From positions 1,612,001-1,676,000 of the forward strand of contig NZ_JAMQPV010000001.1 of assembly GCF_026151395.1 (NCBI RefSeq): a stretch of 64,000 bases of DNA, given 5' to 3'. Below the pieces are notes generated by a model, which worked only from the letters and a program-made list of their open reading frames with translations, made no database searches and was not told the origin of the DNA. Positions within the stretch are counted from its first letter, which is position 1; every line of letters starts with the position of its first letter. The stretch comes from Leptospira limi (GTDB lineage Bacteria; Spirochaetota; Leptospiria; Leptospirales; Leptospiraceae). A program made the position numbers and the translations under genes. Below, piece by piece: positions 1 to 9,209 of the stretch.

Positions 1-2
1 GG

Positions 3-1934
3 ATGGCATATTTCCCTCTTAAGGCAAGAGTTATGCAAACGAATCTGGAAGCAAGCGGAATGATAGAATTCTTTAAGGTCTTGCCAAACCTATTTTCTGG
101 GGGTGTGTATCTCACTGATCCCAAATCCGGCCAAATTTTATTTTCCAATGATTTTTTTAAGGACAATTTAGGATGCCAAAAACCCGGCAAAGATTGTTTG
201 GAATCTGATTTACTTGCTTGGGTATTTAAGGATGACAAAGAAGCATTTTTAGAACAGATCTTATCTCCAAACAAACGAAATGATCGCGAACAAATCGTAG
301 GAGATTACCGGTTCCAGATGCCGAATGAAACGCTTGTTCGCTGGTTTCAGTTTGAAAAAAGAAAAGTGAACATTCCTGGAATGGATTCAGTTCTAGATCT
401 TGTGTTTGTGCGAGACGTCACAAATGAAAAAACAAATGAAATCAATATCGTAGAACAAATCCAATTTTTCCTAGGCCTCTTTGAAAACGCATCGGTGGGC
501 ATGGCATTACAAGACTGGGAGGGTGGTTATTTCCGAATTAATCCAAGATTTACTGAAATCACAGGATATAGTTTTCAAAACCTAACGGATCTTAATATTC
601 GAAGGATCAAAGGGGAATCCATTTCAGACGAAGAAATGGAATACTTTAGTTTTTTCAAAGAAGGTGCAGAAGAATCTAGGCTCACTCGAAAGGATGGCCG
701 ACGAATCAATGTTTACCGACGAATTAGTGCCTTCCGAAATTCACAAGGAAAACCAGATTTTTATTATGTGTTTTTGGATGATGTTACTGAAAAAAAACAA
801 TTAGAATCGTATCAGTTACACTCCCAAAAAATGGAAACCATTGGAAGTCTTGCTACCAATATTGCACATGACCTCAATAATTACTTACAGCCAATCCATG
901 TCTTTTCCCAACTCGGAAAAGAACAAATTACATTAGGGAAATTTGATCAAAGTCAAATTTTAGATTATTTAGAAAAGATTCGAATGGGTGCCGATAACGC
1001 TCGTTCTATGATCCATCGAATCATTCATTATTCTAAAACAAAAAACGAACATTCTGTTTCCAAAATTGATATATCATCAGTTGTAGAGTCAACCATTCCA
1101 TTACTTGTTGCTGGATTACCTAAAAACGTAGAGGCACAATTCGATTTTTATAAAGCACCATTAATTACCAAAGTTGATGTTGTTCAGTTTTCTAAAATTC
1201 TATGTGAATTAACTTCTGGTGGTATTTTTGTTTGGGATGACAGGAAACGTGGACTCGTGCAAATCCAAACACAACCCATGGATGAAGTAAGGTTACTGAT
1301 CTCCTTGGAATTTACAGGATTGTCCTTACCCAGTTTATCGGAATTAACCACTTTGGATTTGGTAAATTTTCGTGATGAGGATTTCCAATGGACGGGAATC
1401 CATTTAATCAATCGTTATGTGAAGAATTGGGGAGGTGAGTTTTATTTAGACAAACCGGATCCCATGACTTTAAAAGTATTTATTTACTTACCATTGGAAG
1501 AGTCTATTCCACTCCACAATCCATACAAAATGAATTCTGAACCAAAACCTAAAGATGTTTGGTCTGAAATCTCGAAGAAAAAAATTTGGATCGTGGAAGA
1601 TGACGAAGCTGCCAGTGAAGCCATTTCCTTTGTTTTATCTCAAAAACAAATCAATCCCAAAGTATTTTCAACTTCTTCGTCTGCGATTCAATATTTGAAT
1701 GAGGAGATTCCCGATTTTATTTTATCAGATTACCGTTTACGAGAAATGAGTGGCTTAGTAATGATTCGTAAAATCAAACAAGTATCACCTGATGTTTCTG
1801 CAGTTTTGTATACTGGAAATATGGATGGATTGGACGCGGAAGAACTTTCCAAAGAAGGGATATTGGTTCGGTCTAAACCAATATCCGTTGATGAATTATA
1901 CGAATCGATTTTGTTATCGTTTGGATTTCTTTGA
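3..1934 (+). CDS. PAS hybrid histidine kinase with degenerate ATPase domain
   Basis: The protein is a hybrid two-component sensor. Two PAS-like domains (about residues 20-140 and 150-270) precede a dimerisation/phosphoacceptor segment with IAHDLNNYLQPI, where H289 is the likely phospho-His. A region at about 390-515 sits where the HATPase domain belongs, and a C-terminal receiver (about 525-640) has the acidic pair VEDDE, phospho-Asp D576 in LSDYRL, the Thr of LYTG and the Lys of SKP. The ATPase region is odd: I see no N-box Asn and no DxGxG, only GGIFVWDD and EFTGLSLPS in their places. It may therefore not autophosphorylate and may work as a receiver or phosphotransfer scaffold. Met codons at 3, 33 and 60 are all possible starts, and the left edge leaves open that the gene begins earlier. 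Its 3' end overlaps the convergent hydrolase gene by 21 bases. Confidence 0.85.
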   Translation: MAYFPLKARVMQTNLEASGMIEFFKVLPNLFSGGVYLTDPKSGQILFSNDFFKDNLGCQKPGKDCLESDLLAWVFKDDKEAFLEQILSPNKRNDREQIVGDYRFQMPNETLVRWFQFEKRKVNIPGMDSVLDLVFVRDVTNEKTNEINIVEQIQFFLGLFENASVGMALQDWEGGYFRINPRFTEITGYSFQNLTDLNIRRIKGESISDEEMEYFSFFKEGAEESRLTRKDGRRINVYRRISAFRNSQGKPDFYYVFLDDVTEKKQLESYQLHSQKMETIGSLATNIAHDLNNYLQPIHVFSQLGKEQITLGKFDQSQILDYLEKIRMGADNARSMIHRIIHYSKTKNEHSVSKIDISSVVESTIPLLVAGLPKNVEAQFDFYKAPLITKVDVVQFSKILCELTSGGIFVWDDRKRGLVQIQTQPMDEVRLLISLEFTGLSLPSLSELTTLDLVNFRDEDFQWTGIHLINRYVKNWGGEFYLDKPDPMTLKVFIYLPLEESIPLHNPYKMNSEPKPKDVWSEISKKKIWIVEDDEAASEAISFVLSQKQINPKVFSTSSSAIQYLNEEIPDFILSDYRLREMSGLVMIRKIKQVSPDVSAVLYTGNMDGLDAEELSKEGILVRSKPISVDELYESILLSFGFL

Positions 1935-2933
1935 TTTTTTGAATTCTTCGGCCCCAGTTGTATCTTTGATGAATTGGATCATTTCCTTTTCGATCAGTGT
2001 TTTGTCGGATTTTACATACTTGGAGAGAAGTACATGAGCCCCATCCTCAATTTTTAATAATCGGTTTTTAGGATTGGCATTTGGCCCTTTTTGGATTTTG
2101 TCGAATACATCTAACATTGCTTTTATGGAAGCAACAAAATCATGTTCCCTTTCGGATTTATAATAATACATTAAAAGAGTAGGTGTGCTCACTTTAGGAT
2201 AAGGATTTTCTTTATCCATAAATCGTTTTAGATCCAGAATGTTTTGAATTGCACCATAATATTGGTCCAAATACCAATACTTAGCGGATTCATCTTTTGG
2301 ATCAGTTTTTGAAATTCGAATTTCTCCTTTGATGGCATCGATGAAAGATTTTCCCCAATAAAATCGAAAGATGTGAGCAGTGGGATCATCAAAATCGTAA
2401 AAAGGAGACGCAAGGATCATACTATCTACTAAGTCTGGGTGTTTTGCAGCCAAATAGGTTGCAATGTTTCCGCCCATACTTGTCCCAATAACGACTGTTT
2501 TGTGGCCTAATTCTTTTGAATAAATCAAACTATCTTCTGCGTCTTGTAAGTATTTTTGGAATGGAGTATGGAGGTGGTCTTCGATATTGGTGCCATGGCC
2601 AGGCAGACGTACATAATAAGTATTGGCACCAAAGTATTCACTGAGTTTGTTTGTGACTTCTTCTCCTTCACCACGGCTTGCTCCAAATCCATGAAGGTAT
2701 AAAATTGCGATTGGTGTAGGTTCTTCTGAAACTCGGATTAAATATTCTTCATTATTTGGTTTGGTATTTTCTTTTTTACTGATCTCGAGTTCGTTTTGGT
2801 AAAAGCTTTCGAAATTTTCGAATTTTCGAGTGGAATCATAATTGTATTCACCAGTAGACCAGTTGTAAGTGGATACTAGAAAGGAAGAAAGAATGAGAGT
2901 GATTGCGGTCACCCATTTGATTATTAATCTCAT
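1914..2933 (-). CDS. alpha/beta hydrolase (serine esterase/lipase-like), exported
   Basis: A 339-residue alpha/beta-hydrolase-fold protein. A hydrophobic N-terminus (about residues 4-22) suggests a signal peptide or membrane anchor. HGFGASRGEG near residue 81 is the oxyanion-hole strand, GTSMGGN holds the nucleophile elbow with S152, and EDGAHVLL near the C-terminus supplies the catalytic His. This set fits monoacylglycerol-lipase-like or carboxylesterase enzymes acting on lipid or ester substrates at the envelope; the substrate cannot be read from the sequence. The ATG is 10 bases from the divergent start of the copper-chaperone gene, so the two promoters must overlap the neighbouring coding sequences. 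The 3' end overlaps the convergent kinase gene. Confidence 0.85.
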   Translation of the reverse strand: MRLIIKWVTAITLILSSFLVSTYNWSTGEYNYDSTRKFENFESFYQNELEISKKENTKPNNEEYLIRVSEEPTPIAILYLHGFGASRGEGEEVTNKLSEYFGANTYYVRLPGHGTNIEDHLHTPFQKYLQDAEDSLIYSKELGHKTVVIGTSMGGNIATYLAAKHPDLVDSMILASPFYDFDDPTAHIFRFYWGKSFIDAIKGEIRISKTDPKDESAKYWYLDQYYGAIQNILDLKRFMDKENPYPKVSTPTLLMYYYKSEREHDFVASIKAMLDVFDKIQKGPNANPKNRLLKIEDGAHVLLSKYVKSDKTLIEKEMIQFIKDTTGAEEFKKSKKSKR

Positions 2934-2943
2934 CGAGGTTCTC

Positions 2944-3378
2944 TTGTTACGAAAGGTAAATACTACAAATTTAGGAATTCTGTTTCTAATTCAAGTCAAT
3001 TTGTTCATTTTCTGTCACAAAACGAATGGAGAACATACTTTCTGGACTCCCATAGTACCTGATGTAGCAAAAACAACGGCTGTTTATGGAACCATCCAAA
3101 ATCCAACTGATTCTAATGTTTCCATCCTTTCTGTTTCGAGTAACCAATACAAAACTGTAGAATTCCATACGATGAATATGGACAAAGAAGGGATCATGAG
3201 GATGAGAAAACTAGACTATCCAATCGTATTGAAACCAAAGGAATCTATTGAACTTAAACGAAACGGCACACACCTTATGTTATATGAGAAAGAAAAATCA
3301 AGTGGTGAACTTTTGATTCAAATTCATTTTTCAAATGGGTTGGTTCAAAAACACCTTGTGGAGAAAAAATCGTTATGA
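2944..3378 (+). CDS. PCu(A)C-type periplasmic copper chaperone
   Basis: A small exported protein (144 residues from this start) with the PCu(A)C/DUF461 copper-site pattern: H-x-M in EFHTMNM, a following Met in GIMRM, then H-x-M in GTHLMLYE about 30 residues on. The family carries Cu(I) in the periplasm and helps build the CuA site of cytochrome oxidase. I chose the TTG at 2944 because GAGG (2935-2938) lies 5 bases upstream and the resulting N-terminus is a signal peptide ending LFIFC, a possible relaxed lipobox. A longer reading from 2869 would run through the start of the divergent hydrolase gene. The stop overlaps the sco ATG by 4 bases, so the two are translationally coupled and probably work together. 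Confidence 0.8.
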   Translation: MLRKVNTTNLGILFLIQVNLFIFCHKTNGEHTFWTPIVPDVAKTTAVYGTIQNPTDSNVSILSVSSNQYKTVEFHTMNMDKEGIMRMRKLDYPIVLKPKESIELKRNGTHLMLYEKEKSSGELLIQIHFSNGLVQKHLVEKKSL

Positions 3379-3950
3379 AGAAAATTTTAACATTTAGTTT
3401 TGCAATATTCCTTTTTACTCATATTCTTCAATGTGGGTCGGCAATTGAGCTCACAGAACTTCCCATAGGTGGGAATATTGAAGCTATGGATAAATCGGGA
3501 ACAAATGTGAATTTTAAAAATTTTAGAGAGCCTGTTTTACTCGTTTTTTTTGGTTATACATATTGTCCTGATTTTTGTCCGAATACACTAGCAAAAATCA
3601 AATCTGCGACAGAACATTTCTCTGAACGGGAAACGAAAAATTTCCGTGTTGTATTTGTTTCAATTGATCCAGAAAGAGATTCTACAGAAACCGCAACGAA
3701 GTATGTTCAATTTTATATTCCCAATGCAATTGGTTATAGTTTTGATCCGAGTACTACCAATCGTTTGTTAAAACAATATGCAGCTTATGTGGAAAAAACA
3801 AAAGATGGATTGGCTTTTGATCATTCGACGTATCTTTATGTTTTAGATTCCCAACGGAAAACTCGAAAACTCATCAAGTCAACCGATGGGAAAGAGGTAA
3901 TTTCCAAAACGATTTTGGCTTTAAGCAGCAATTCCGTTCAATCGAAGTAA
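3375..3950 (+). CDS. SCO1/SenC family copper-binding lipoprotein
   Basis: A 191-residue Sco protein with a thioredoxin-like fold. The N-terminal hydrophobic segment ends HILQC, so C20 is a likely lipidated Cys. The family signature follows: C64 and C68 in YTYCPDFCPN and the distal ligand H150 in AFDHSTYLYV. Sco proteins bind copper and reduce or metallate the CuA centre of cytochrome c oxidase subunit II. The gene overlaps the PCu(A)C gene by 4 bases (ATGA), the classic pairing of a periplasmic copper chaperone with Sco. The 3' end overlaps the convergent M3 peptidase gene by 30 bases. Confidence 0.93.
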   Translation: MKKILTFSFAIFLFTHILQCGSAIELTELPIGGNIEAMDKSGTNVNFKNFREPVLLVFFGYTYCPDFCPNTLAKIKSATEHFSERETKNFRVVFVSIDPERDSTETATKYVQFYIPNAIGYSFDPSTTNRLLKQYAAYVEKTKDGLAFDHSTYLYVLDSQRKTRKLIKSTDGKEVISKTILALSSNSVQSK

Positions 3951-5867
3951 CGCTTGGATGTCTGGATCTTTTCCATAAAAATCACGGAAAAGATTCATGG
4001 CATTTGCTGAACCACCTTTTTCCAAAACAGTTTTTCTGAAATGGGAAGCATGTTCCAAATCAAACACACCTTTATCTACAAATGAATAAAATGCATTCGC
4101 TGACAGTAGTTCCGCCCATTTATAGGAATAATAACCAGCAGCATAACCGCCAGCAAAGATATGAGTGAACGAGTTTTGGAATTTATTATAGGAAGGAGGG
4201 ATTACAACAGCAATTTCCTTTCTAACTTGGTTTAATATTTCTTGTACTCGTGCTTCAGTTGGTTTTTCTTTATGAACCAACATATCAAATTTTGCAAATT
4301 CGATTTGTCTCACAACTCCCATGGCAGACATAAAGTTCTTTGCTTTCACCATCGTCTCGATATAAGAATTGGGAATCGGTTCTTTTGTTTGGTAATGTTT
4401 CGCAAACAGTTGTAATACCTTTGGCTCATAGACAAAGTTTTCGAGAAATTGAGATGGAAACTCGACTGCATCCCATTCTACACCATTCACTCCACTCACA
4501 AATGCTTCATTCACTTTGGAGAGTAAATGATGGAGTGCATGGCCTAATTCATGGAATAATGTCACAACATCACTTGGTCTGAGTAAACTTGGTTGAGTGG
4601 TTGTGGCTTTTGGAAAGCTAGCGACGACAAAGGCAATGGGTAGTTCTGTTTTGCCAGATTCGTCTTGGAAATGAGGTTTCCAATTGTGCATCCATGCCCC
4701 ACCTTTTTTATCACTTCGCACTTCCAAGTCTAAATATAACCTGGAACGAGTTTCCCCTTCCACAATTAAGTCATAACAAAGGACAGATGGTTCCCAAACA
4801 TTCGTTTTCACTTCTTGGAACCTAACTCCAAGTAGTTGTTCTAAAAATTGGAATGTTCCTTGGATGACGGTTTCTTTTTCCAAAAATGGTCTATAAATTT
4901 CTTCGTCATACGAAAAGGATTCTTTTTTCAATTTTTCTGAATAGTATGTGAGATCCCAAGGTTCAATTTGGGATTCTCCCATTTTTTTGGCGAAAGTTTT
5001 GATCTCAGTGTATTCTTTTTCTGCAATTGGTTTCGCTTTTTCTGCTAAGTGATCGAGAAAGGAAATCACTTCTTCTGGAGTGTTCGCAACTTTTGTAGCC
5101 AAACTCAAATGTGCATATGTTTCATACCCAAGTAGTTTTGCTTCTTTGTCTCTTAGATTTAAAATCGTTTCGATGAGTGAACCGTTTTCTGGCGCCCTTG
5201 TGCAATATGCATCATAAAGTTCTTTTCTGATCTTTCTGTTTTCCCCATAGGTCATATAAGCAATGTAAGATGGAAAATGCAGTGTGAATTTATAAGTTCC
5301 GTCTTCTTGTTTGGCTGAAACTTTGTCACTTTCTGGAATTCCTTTTACATCCTCTTCTTTTAAATACAAAGCAAAGGCATTCGTTGCGTTTAAGACATTT
5401 TGAGAAAATTGATTGGTTAGATCTGATAACTGGATACGAATATTTTTCAGTTCTTCCTTTGTCGTTGGATTGAGTCGAACTCCTGACAATTGGAAATCTC
5501 GAATTTCATTTTCTAAAACTTTTGTCTGTTCTTCGTTCAGAGATTTGTCAGTGGAGTGGATATTGAGTAGGGCCGCATAGATTTCTTCATTTTGTCCTAA
5601 GTCAGTATAATATTCACTTAGTTTCGGCAACAATCGACTGTAGATTGTTTGGCTTTCTTCGTTATTTTTAACGGAGTTGATATGAGAGACTTCAGTAACC
5701 AAATCTCCAAGTTCTGTTTGTATCCTTTGGTATGGTTTCAGAAAATTTTGAAAAGTGAGAGGACTTTTTTTAAGAAGAGATTGGATGAATTCTTTGTTCG
5801 ACTCCATTTTCTTTAAAATGGTCGATTCTTTTTGTAATAAATTGTCGGAATGAAATTCTGGAAACAT
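3921..5867 (-). CDS. prlC: M3 family oligopeptidase (oligopeptidase A-like)
   Basis: A 648-residue zinc metallopeptidase of family M3, close in length to oligopeptidase A (about 680 residues). The zinc-binding HExxH occurs in FHELGHALHHLL (H439, E440, H443), followed by the conserved VEFPSQFLENF block with its downstream acidic ligand and, near the C-terminus, the substrate-binding FAGGYAAGYYSYKWAE segment. There is no signal peptide, so it should act in the cytoplasm, degrading short peptides including cleaved signal peptides. I prefer the ATG at 5867 to the GTG at 5873 because GAGG ends 5 bases before that ATG. Dcp and thimet-type oligopeptidases are relatives, but the motifs favour the PrlC/OpdA group. 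Confidence 0.92.
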   Translation of the reverse strand: MFPEFHSDNLLQKESTILKKMESNKEFIQSLLKKSPLTFQNFLKPYQRIQTELGDLVTEVSHINSVKNNEESQTIYSRLLPKLSEYYTDLGQNEEIYAALLNIHSTDKSLNEEQTKVLENEIRDFQLSGVRLNPTTKEELKNIRIQLSDLTNQFSQNVLNATNAFALYLKEEDVKGIPESDKVSAKQEDGTYKFTLHFPSYIAYMTYGENRKIRKELYDAYCTRAPENGSLIETILNLRDKEAKLLGYETYAHLSLATKVANTPEEVISFLDHLAEKAKPIAEKEYTEIKTFAKKMGESQIEPWDLTYYSEKLKKESFSYDEEIYRPFLEKETVIQGTFQFLEQLLGVRFQEVKTNVWEPSVLCYDLIVEGETRSRLYLDLEVRSDKKGGAWMHNWKPHFQDESGKTELPIAFVVASFPKATTTQPSLLRPSDVVTLFHELGHALHHLLSKVNEAFVSGVNGVEWDAVEFPSQFLENFVYEPKVLQLFAKHYQTKEPIPNSYIETMVKAKNFMSAMGVVRQIEFAKFDMLVHKEKPTEARVQEILNQVRKEIAVVIPPSYNKFQNSFTHIFAGGYAAGYYSYKWAELLSANAFYSFVDKGVFDLEHASHFRKTVLEKGGSANAMNLFRDFYGKDPDIQALLRLNGIAA

Positions 5868-5940
5868 CGGCACCTCTTGGGAATTAGACTCGATTTCGAA
5901 TGCTTATCACCCAGTTTGGAGTTAAGGGGAATGTCTGCCA

Positions 5941-6339
5941 GTGGAAAAAAGGAAAATTGTTTTCTTTGATGGAGTGTGCCATCTTTGTATGGGTTCGGTT
6001 CAATTTTTATTGAAACACAACAATAGAGAATCCCTTTCTTTTTCCGCGATTGGGTCCAAAACATTTTTAGAACTCATTCCCGAATCTGCTAGAATTTCTC
6101 TCCCCGATAGCATTCTGTATTGGAAAGAAGGCACACTCTACTTAGAATCAGATGCCATTCTTGGGATCACAAACGAATTGAATTTCCCTTGGAGATTGGG
6201 AGTTTTGTTTTGGGTCGTGCCAAGAACACTTCGCAATTTGTTTTATCGGTTTATCGCCAAACACCGGTACCAGTGGTTTGGTAAAGCAGAAACTTGTATG
6301 GTACCAACACCCGAATTGAAACAAAGATTTTTAGACTAA
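5941..6339 (+). CDS. DCC-family thiol-disulfide oxidoreductase (DUF393)
   Basis: A 132-residue protein that opens with the family-defining D-G-V-C-x-x-C motif in FFDGVCHLCMGSVQFL, followed by the typical WRLGVLFWVVPRTLRNLFYRFIAKHRYQWFG region seen in shortened form across the family. DCC proteins are predicted thioredoxin-like redox proteins of unknown substrate. The start is GTG at 5941; AAGGGG lies about 10 bases upstream, slightly far but usable. The stop overlaps the convergent glycosyltransferase gene by 4 bases. Nothing in the context fixes a physiological partner. Confidence 0.85.
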   Translation: MEKRKIVFFDGVCHLCMGSVQFLLKHNNRESLSFSAIGSKTFLELIPESARISLPDSILYWKEGTLYLESDAILGITNELNFPWRLGVLFWVVPRTLRNLFYRFIAKHRYQWFGKAETCMVPTPELKQRFLD

Positions 6340-7799
6340 TGCTCTTTTTTCATCAATACTAGTTTTAGCGTTTTGTTTCGATCATACGCATAAAGGGAGA
6401 TGGGTTGTCCCATTTGTTTCATTTTGAATCCCATGGAATCAAAGAGAATTCGATCTGATTCGGTCATAAGAATGGTTCCACTTACCTTCATGAATTCGTT
6501 CCAATCAATTTCCTTTATAGGTCTATGGAAATAAAAGGCAAAACTGGGAATTCCAAGTCCACCATACGAATATAAGGTTTCATTTGTTTGAATTCTCTCT
6601 TTGATGGTTTCTGCTAAAACTATAGTTTCCGTTCTCATTCCATTGAATTTTGGTAACACAAAGAATCCAATCAAGAGCATCATAACGATCGAAGTTGTTA
6701 AGTACAACCTGTATAAGTAAATTTGATTGTGTTTTTTCGATAATTGTTCGGCAAGTAAGATGGAAAGGATGGGGTAAGCAGCCAAAGGATAGGAGGGGAG
6801 TTTACTCGAAAGAAACTCATAGAAGATCCAAGAGAACACGAGACCAATCATTAAATAAGAGCGAGGAGAGAGTGGTAAAAGGATCCCATTGCGAAAGGAA
6901 GAAAAAATAGAATCCTTGATTTCCTTTGCATGCAAATGAGACACAAATCGCCAAAACATTTCTTTTAAAAAAGAAAGATAAACCCTTGTCCAAGGGAAAA
7001 GTGTAATGACAAATAACACCAAATAGGTGCCAGGTGGTCCAGATTGTCCAAAGACTGGATTTGTGGCTCTACGTAAGATGTACCAATCGACCATCCATCG
7101 TATGAGAACCCCTCCATCTTTTTGCCAAGAATAGTATCCCCAAAGAAAAATGGGAACTAGGGCTAAAGGTAATCCGATCCAAGGATGGAGTTTCCAAATG
7201 ATTGGTCTTGTTTTTGCAAAAAAGAGTAAAAGAAAACAAGTCCCTCCTAAAAATATAAGGATAGGTGGTCCTTTGATGAGAACACCGATACTTACAGAAC
7301 ACCAAAATAGAAAAGCGTAAATCCATTTTGCTGACCTAATAAAATGATGAAGGTTTACAAATCCCAACATTCCAAAAAAAACCAATAAGGAATCTACAAG
7401 TGCGATTTTTCCATTGAGTGGAAAATAGAGAGAAAAACTCAAAATACTAAATGCATACAAAGCTGTCCTGCTATTAAACATAACATATGCTAAGTGGTAA
7501 GTTAATGCTGCTGTGCCAAGAATACAAATTGTGGGAAATAACCTTAGAACAAATTCATTGGTTCCAAATGTTTGGAATAAAAAGGATGTGATCCAAAAAT
7601 GAAGAGGTGGTTTTCTATGAGGTTCGGAATAGGGGAAATCCATATTGAGATAATCTCCCGTTTCCGCCATGGTCCTTGCAAAACCCGCATAGGCTGCTTC
7701 ATCTTGGTCAATCAGAGGGGAAGAATTCCCCCAAAACAAGTAGACGGAGAGAACTAAAAATAAGAGGAAAAAGGTTCGTTTTGGAGTGAAAAATTGCAC
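6336..7799 (-). CDS. GT39/ArnT-like membrane glycosyltransferase
   Basis: A 487-residue polytopic membrane protein of the GT-C type. The first transmembrane helix leads to the acidic loop PLIDQDEAAYAGFARTMAE, the position of the catalytic Asp/Glu in PMT/ArnT-like enzymes, and PHRKPPLHFWITSFLF is the matching conserved block. About ten further hydrophobic helices follow, then a soluble C-terminal tail. Such enzymes move a sugar from an undecaprenyl or dolichyl carrier to lipid A, protein or glycan on the outer face of the inner membrane. The start codon is GTG. The acceptor is unknown. The gene is divergent from the PHP-domain gene and converges on the DCC gene. Confidence 0.85.
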   Translation of the reverse strand: MQFFTPKRTFFLLFLVLSVYLFWGNSSPLIDQDEAAYAGFARTMAETGDYLNMDFPYSEPHRKPPLHFWITSFLFQTFGTNEFVLRLFPTICILGTAALTYHLAYVMFNSRTALYAFSILSFSLYFPLNGKIALVDSLLVFFGMLGFVNLHHFIRSAKWIYAFLFWCSVSIGVLIKGPPILIFLGGTCFLLLFFAKTRPIIWKLHPWIGLPLALVPIFLWGYYSWQKDGGVLIRWMVDWYILRRATNPVFGQSGPPGTYLVLFVITLFPWTRVYLSFLKEMFWRFVSHLHAKEIKDSIFSSFRNGILLPLSPRSYLMIGLVFSWIFYEFLSSKLPSYPLAAYPILSILLAEQLSKKHNQIYLYRLYLTTSIVMMLLIGFFVLPKFNGMRTETIVLAETIKERIQTNETLYSYGGLGIPSFAFYFHRPIKEIDWNEFMKVSGTILMTESDRILFDSMGFKMKQMGQPISLYAYDRNKTLKLVLMKKEH

Positions 7800-7917
7800 A
7801 TTCCTAGAAGGAAAACCCTCTCACCCATGTCAAAACCAAATTTCTGAAACAACCTTTGTATCCATTTTGTAACAAAACTGGAATCAAATTGGAAAATAGA
7901 TTTCATACACTTTTCCT

Positions 7918-9063
7918 ATGTTACTGCACATCCCAGGTCCTGTCCTTGAGATCGAAGCGAAAGTCACAAGGCCTTCCCTCTGGAAGTACCGTTACCCTTT
8001 GTTTGCCTTGGCAATGTTAGGGATTCTCTTCTTCTACCAACTTGCAGTGGTTCTACTCCTTCGAAAATCTTCCCAACATTCCGATGCACCATTTTCTGGA
8101 TCTAAGATCATAAACCCATACACCCATTGGAATGGAAATACAGGTGAAAAAATTTCCCTACATACACATTCTGAAGAAGTTTGGTTCACTCCCGAGAGAC
8201 ATACAATTCAAGAAATCAAAGCGGAATATGCGAAGGAAGGTTTTTCCAATATCGCAGTCACTGATTATGGACAGGTTTCAAATACAGAAGACCCATCCTA
8301 TATCCGAGGATTGGAATGGGGTCAGAATGTGAAAAAACGTCATATACTCGCGATTGGAATTCAAAAAGCATTTTATGATTATTTCCCTATCTATGCATCC
8401 AGAGAAAACTTAAATTGGGTTATGGATCGTATGAAAAAGTTAGGTGGGTATGTAATCCTACCGCATCCCAAACTATTTGATTCGTATTCCAAGGAAGAGA
8501 TGTCTGCTCTAGATGGATTCCAAGCGGTAGAAGTATACTCTCCGTTTGGCGATGATGCGAAAATATTAGATACACTTCTCAGTTCTGGTAAAAATGTTCA
8601 CTGTATGGCAAGTGATGACTTGCATTATTTCCCAGAAACGATTGTACAAAAATTTGACCAACCATTTTGGAAAAACTGGATCCAAACCTTAGGTGGACAA
8701 CGAGGAAGGAAAGGGGAAAGTTTTTTACGTTACATTGTCACAAATGCCGGTGCCAAAGACCAAACCTCTGTTGTAGAGGCATTACAATCAGGTTCTTTTT
8801 ATTGTGTGAAAAAATTCTTCCAAGGTGCGAGTGATCCAATGGTCCCTCAAATCCAAATGAATGACAAAATCCAAATCCAGGTGACTTCGAAGGAACGGTA
8901 TTTGGAAATTCGTTTCATTGGACAAAAGGGAGAAATCTTACAAGTGAGTCCCGATACGAGTTCTGCTACCTACCAAATGTTGGAATCGGATCCTTATGTC
9001 CGTGTGGAACTCATTGCACTCACAGGTTCAATCCTTTCGAATGCAATGTTTAGAACGAATTAA
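7918..9063 (+). CDS. membrane-anchored PHP-domain protein
   Basis: A 381-residue protein with one transmembrane helix at about residues 28-48 followed by a PHP-type metal-dependent phosphoesterase domain. Metal-ligand motifs appear in order: H82-T-H84 in LHTHSEE, the Asp of AVTDYG, the His of LPHPKLF and the DD-L-H of ASDDLHYF. The C-terminal 90 residues look like a beta domain. PHP hydrolases cut phosphoester bonds of nucleotides, DNA or sugars, but the tethered arrangement suggests action outside the inner membrane. It stands alone between a divergent gene and a terminator-like hairpin. The substrate is unknown. Confidence 0.8.
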   Translation: MLLHIPGPVLEIEAKVTRPSLWKYRYPLFALAMLGILFFYQLAVVLLLRKSSQHSDAPFSGSKIINPYTHWNGNTGEKISLHTHSEEVWFTPERHTIQEIKAEYAKEGFSNIAVTDYGQVSNTEDPSYIRGLEWGQNVKKRHILAIGIQKAFYDYFPIYASRENLNWVMDRMKKLGGYVILPHPKLFDSYSKEEMSALDGFQAVEVYSPFGDDAKILDTLLSSGKNVHCMASDDLHYFPETIVQKFDQPFWKNWIQTLGGQRGRKGESFLRYIVTNAGAKDQTSVVEALQSGSFYCVKKFFQGASDPMVPQIQMNDKIQIQVTSKERYLEIRFIGQKGEILQVSPDTSSATYQMLESDPYVRVELIALTGSILSNAMFRTN

Positions 9064-9135
9064 AACTGATACAATCTAGGATTCCTCTACCTTCCACGAT
9101 TTTTTTCAAATGAGATAAATCGTATGATTGTTATC

Positions 9136-9208
9136 GGAACCCTTCCCTAAGGATTGGAATCTACGAATCGAAAGATTCCAATCAATGGTTCCAGAGTTTC
9201 TTTTTTTC
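9136..9208. terminator. terminator-like hairpin between convergent genes
   Basis: An 11-bp perfect stem (9152-9162 pairing with 9173-9183, 10-base loop) is enclosed by a second 6-bp pairing (GGAACC at 9136-9141 with GGTTCC at 9187-9192). A T-rich run follows at 9197-9208. It lies between the ends of the PHP gene (+) and the exported unknown (-), so it could stop transcription from the plus strand and perhaps from both sides. Confidence 0.6.
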
Positions 9209-9209
9209 C

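Noticed and set aside
7865..7877. Short palindrome TTTTGT-A-ACAAAA upstream of the PHP gene
   Set aside because: It resembles an SOS-type box, but the spacing differs from the TTTG-N5-CAAA site described for Leptospira as I recall it, and short AT palindromes are frequent by chance.
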